Part shown: in pieces, positions 62,976 through 64,000 of the stretch
How positions within the stretch are numbered: position 1 is the stretch's first letter
Layout of the letters: every line of letters starts with the position of its first letter
Assembly (NCBI GenBank): GCA_047777415.1
Contig: JBKEEO010000002.1
Span: 248,001-312,000 of the forward strand
Length of the DNA: 64,000 nucleotides
From: Caproicibacter sp047777415
Lineage (GTDB): Bacteria > Bacillota > Clostridia > Oscillospirales > Acutalibacteraceae
Reading direction: 5' to 3'
The notes under the pieces: model-generated
What the model was told of the DNA's origin: nothing
Database searches by the model: none
The model's input: only the letters and a program-made list of their open reading frames with translations
Program-made: the position numbers and the translations under genes

Positions 62976-63737
62976 TTGGGCGAAAAAATTAGATTACAAA
63001 AAATTCTCTCACAGGCGGGAATTGCTTCCCGAAGGAAAGCGGAGGAATATATTGAGGCCGGAAGAGTCAGCGTCAACGGTGTTACGGCAAAAATCGGTGA
63101 ACGAGCAGATCCAAGTAAGGATTACATCACTCTGGACGGAAGGCCAATCCAAAGGGAAGTGGAAAAAGTATATCTGATGCTGCATAAACCACGGGGATAC
63201 ATTACCACCATGCGTGATGAGAGGGGCCGCAAATGTGTCGCAGAGTTAGTGCGCGATATACCGCAGCGCGTTTTCCCTGTTGGAAGGCTTGACAGGGAAT
63301 CGGAAGGCCTGCTGCTGATGACAAATGACGGCGAATTTGCAAACGCAATGATGCATCCTTCCCATCATGTTCCAAAGGTATACCGCGTTACAGTGCGTCC
63401 CGGTATCACGGAAGAACAACTTGTGAAGCTTTCCACCGGAATGATGATTGACGGTAGAAAGACGGCACCTGCCGTGGTGCATGTTTTGTCCCATCAATCC
63501 GGGCGAGCAGTGCTGGAGATAATTCTGCGTGAAGGGCGGAATCGGCAGATTCGCAAAATGTGCGAACAGTTGGGATTGGAGGTTGCACGTCTGCGCCGTA
63601 CCGCTGTTGGTTTTTTAAAATTGGGCATGCTGCCGCCCGGCAAATGGCGTGTGCTGACCGCCGAAGAAGTTCGTGGCCTTATCCGTGCGGCAGCTTCGGG
63701 CAGTTTTCCCAATTCTGCTTCTCATAAAATGCGTTAA
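62976..63737 (+). CDS. rluB: 23S rRNA pseudouridine synthase RluB
   Basis: 253 aa. An N-terminal S4 RNA-binding domain (LQKILSQAGIASRRKAEEYI, residues 7-26) is followed by the RsuA/RluB-type catalytic domain with HKPRGYITT and the catalytic Asp in VGRLDRESEGLLLMTNDG. The basic motif EGRNRQIRKMCE lies near 183-194. It likely modifies helix 89-92 region uridines of 23S rRNA. The start is TTG. Confidence 0.93.
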   Translation: MGEKIRLQKILSQAGIASRRKAEEYIEAGRVSVNGVTAKIGERADPSKDYITLDGRPIQREVEKVYLMLHKPRGYITTMRDERGRKCVAELVRDIPQRVFPVGRLDRESEGLLLMTNDGEFANAMMHPSHHVPKVYRVTVRPGITEEQLVKLSTGMMIDGRKTAPAVVHVLSHQSGRAVLEIILREGRNRQIRKMCEQLGLEVARLRRTAVGFLKLGMLPPGKWRVLTAEEVRGLIRAAASGSFPNSASHKMR

Positions 63738-63794
63738 AGCAATGTTAATGAAAGAAAAGAAAGATTTCGGTGGTGACAACGATAGAATAATGGC

Positions 63795-63823
63795 TTGCCA
63801 TTTAGCAGCGAATCGTTTATAAT
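63795..63823 (+). promoter_or_regulatory. Promoter of the carboxyltransferase gene
   Basis: TTGCCA (63795-63800), 17-bp spacer, TATAAT (63818-63823). Confidence 0.75.
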
Positions 63824-63879
63824 AAACACAATATTATTGTCTGATACAGGAGGAAAATCCCTTAAACGGAGGAATGAAA

Positions 63880-64000
63880 ATGAAGAGTGTCGGCCACGCA
63901 GAAACAGCGCGAACGGAACAGGATATTACACACACCAAGGGATATTTGCGCATCGTTTCGCTGCTTGACGAAGGAAGCTTTCATGAGATAGACGGCCTTG
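63880..64000 (+). CDS. Acyl-CoA carboxyltransferase subunit, N-terminal fragment
   Basis: Only about 40 residues are inside the window. GYLRIVSLLDEGSFHEIDGL matches the start of biotin-dependent carboxyltransferases (methylmalonyl-CoA or glutaconyl-CoA decarboxylase alpha, propionyl-CoA carboxylase beta, or an AccDA fusion). Which one cannot be told from this piece. The ATG at 63880 is seven bases after ACGGAGG; an ATG at 63874 is too close to that site. The gene continues beyond the window. Confidence 0.65.
   Translation, partial: MKSVGHAETARTEQDITHTKGYLRIVSLLDEGSFHEIDGL

Overview
The window is chromosomal DNA of a strictly anaerobic, spore-forming Firmicute, most likely a clostridial (Oscillospiraceae/Ruminococcaceae-type) bacterium. 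Evidence for this: strong Gram-positive ribosome-binding sites, frequent TTG and GTG starts, a T-box leader, split transketolase subunits, rubredoxin, hybrid-cluster protein and a flavin reductase-rubredoxin fusion, a GerW/YtfJ sporulation protein, ScpA/ScpB, and a Pct-type CoA-transferase. The family assignment is inference; no species can be named from the sequence alone.

Layout. 1-4563: an rRNA operon in the order 16S (3' part only), tRNA-Ala, tRNA-Ile, 23S, tRNA-Lys, tRNA-Glu, 5S, tRNA-Asn, then a terminator. The 23S gene carries an expanded helix-45 hairpin. 4563-16258: a galactoside-use island. It has an ISL3 element on its left and a truncated IS481-like element on its right, and holds a LacZ-type beta-galactosidase, a sugar ABC importer without its own ATPase, a LacI regulator with an operator lying inside the importer promoter, and a GH36 alpha-galactosidase whose last codons are replaced by IS DNA. 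16288-31305: housekeeping genes (rpsU, yqeG-type phosphatase, aroQ, efp, rpsB-tsf, YgjP-type peptidase), a CoA-transferase, a secreted GH25 lysozyme with repeats, rubredoxin-hcp, an IS30 element, cstA, and two small regulators. 31867-36540: tRNA-Thr, then a methionine-type T-box separated from metN-metI-metQ by a second ISL3 element. 36643-47800: an intact IS481-like element, a frameshifted collagen-like surface protein gene, nth, glyA, rarA, hrb, a uracil/xanthine permease, split transketolase, and an IS200-type element with another IS481-like copy inside it. 47833-64000: a WYL regulator, mntP, hisHF, two D-Ala-D-Ala carboxypeptidases, pgi, yceD-rpmF, der, a cystine transporter, rpmB, an M50 peptidase, scpA-scpB, gerW, rluB, and the start of a biotin-dependent carboxyltransferase gene.

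How genes work together. The galactoside island takes up and hydrolyses alpha- and beta-galactosides under LacI control. Rubredoxin, Hcp and the flavin reductase-rubredoxin fusion form a likely nitrosative/oxidative stress set. MetNIQ and TcyP import sulfur amino acids, and each is preceded by a different RNA-based control element: a T-box for methionine and, apparently, a cysteine-rich leader peptide for cystine.

The most interesting observations are: (1) an 18-residue leader peptide with the run Cys-Cys-Met-Cys and two mutually exclusive hairpins upstream of the cystine transporter; (2) an IS481-like element that leaves exact 26-bp target duplications at two independent sites; (3) an ISL3 insertion cutting the Met T-box away from metNIQ; (4) the helix-45 extension in 23S rRNA; and (5) a collagen-like gene whose frame change falls exactly on a G GGC CCA heptamer. 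No CRISPR array, prophage or integron was seen.
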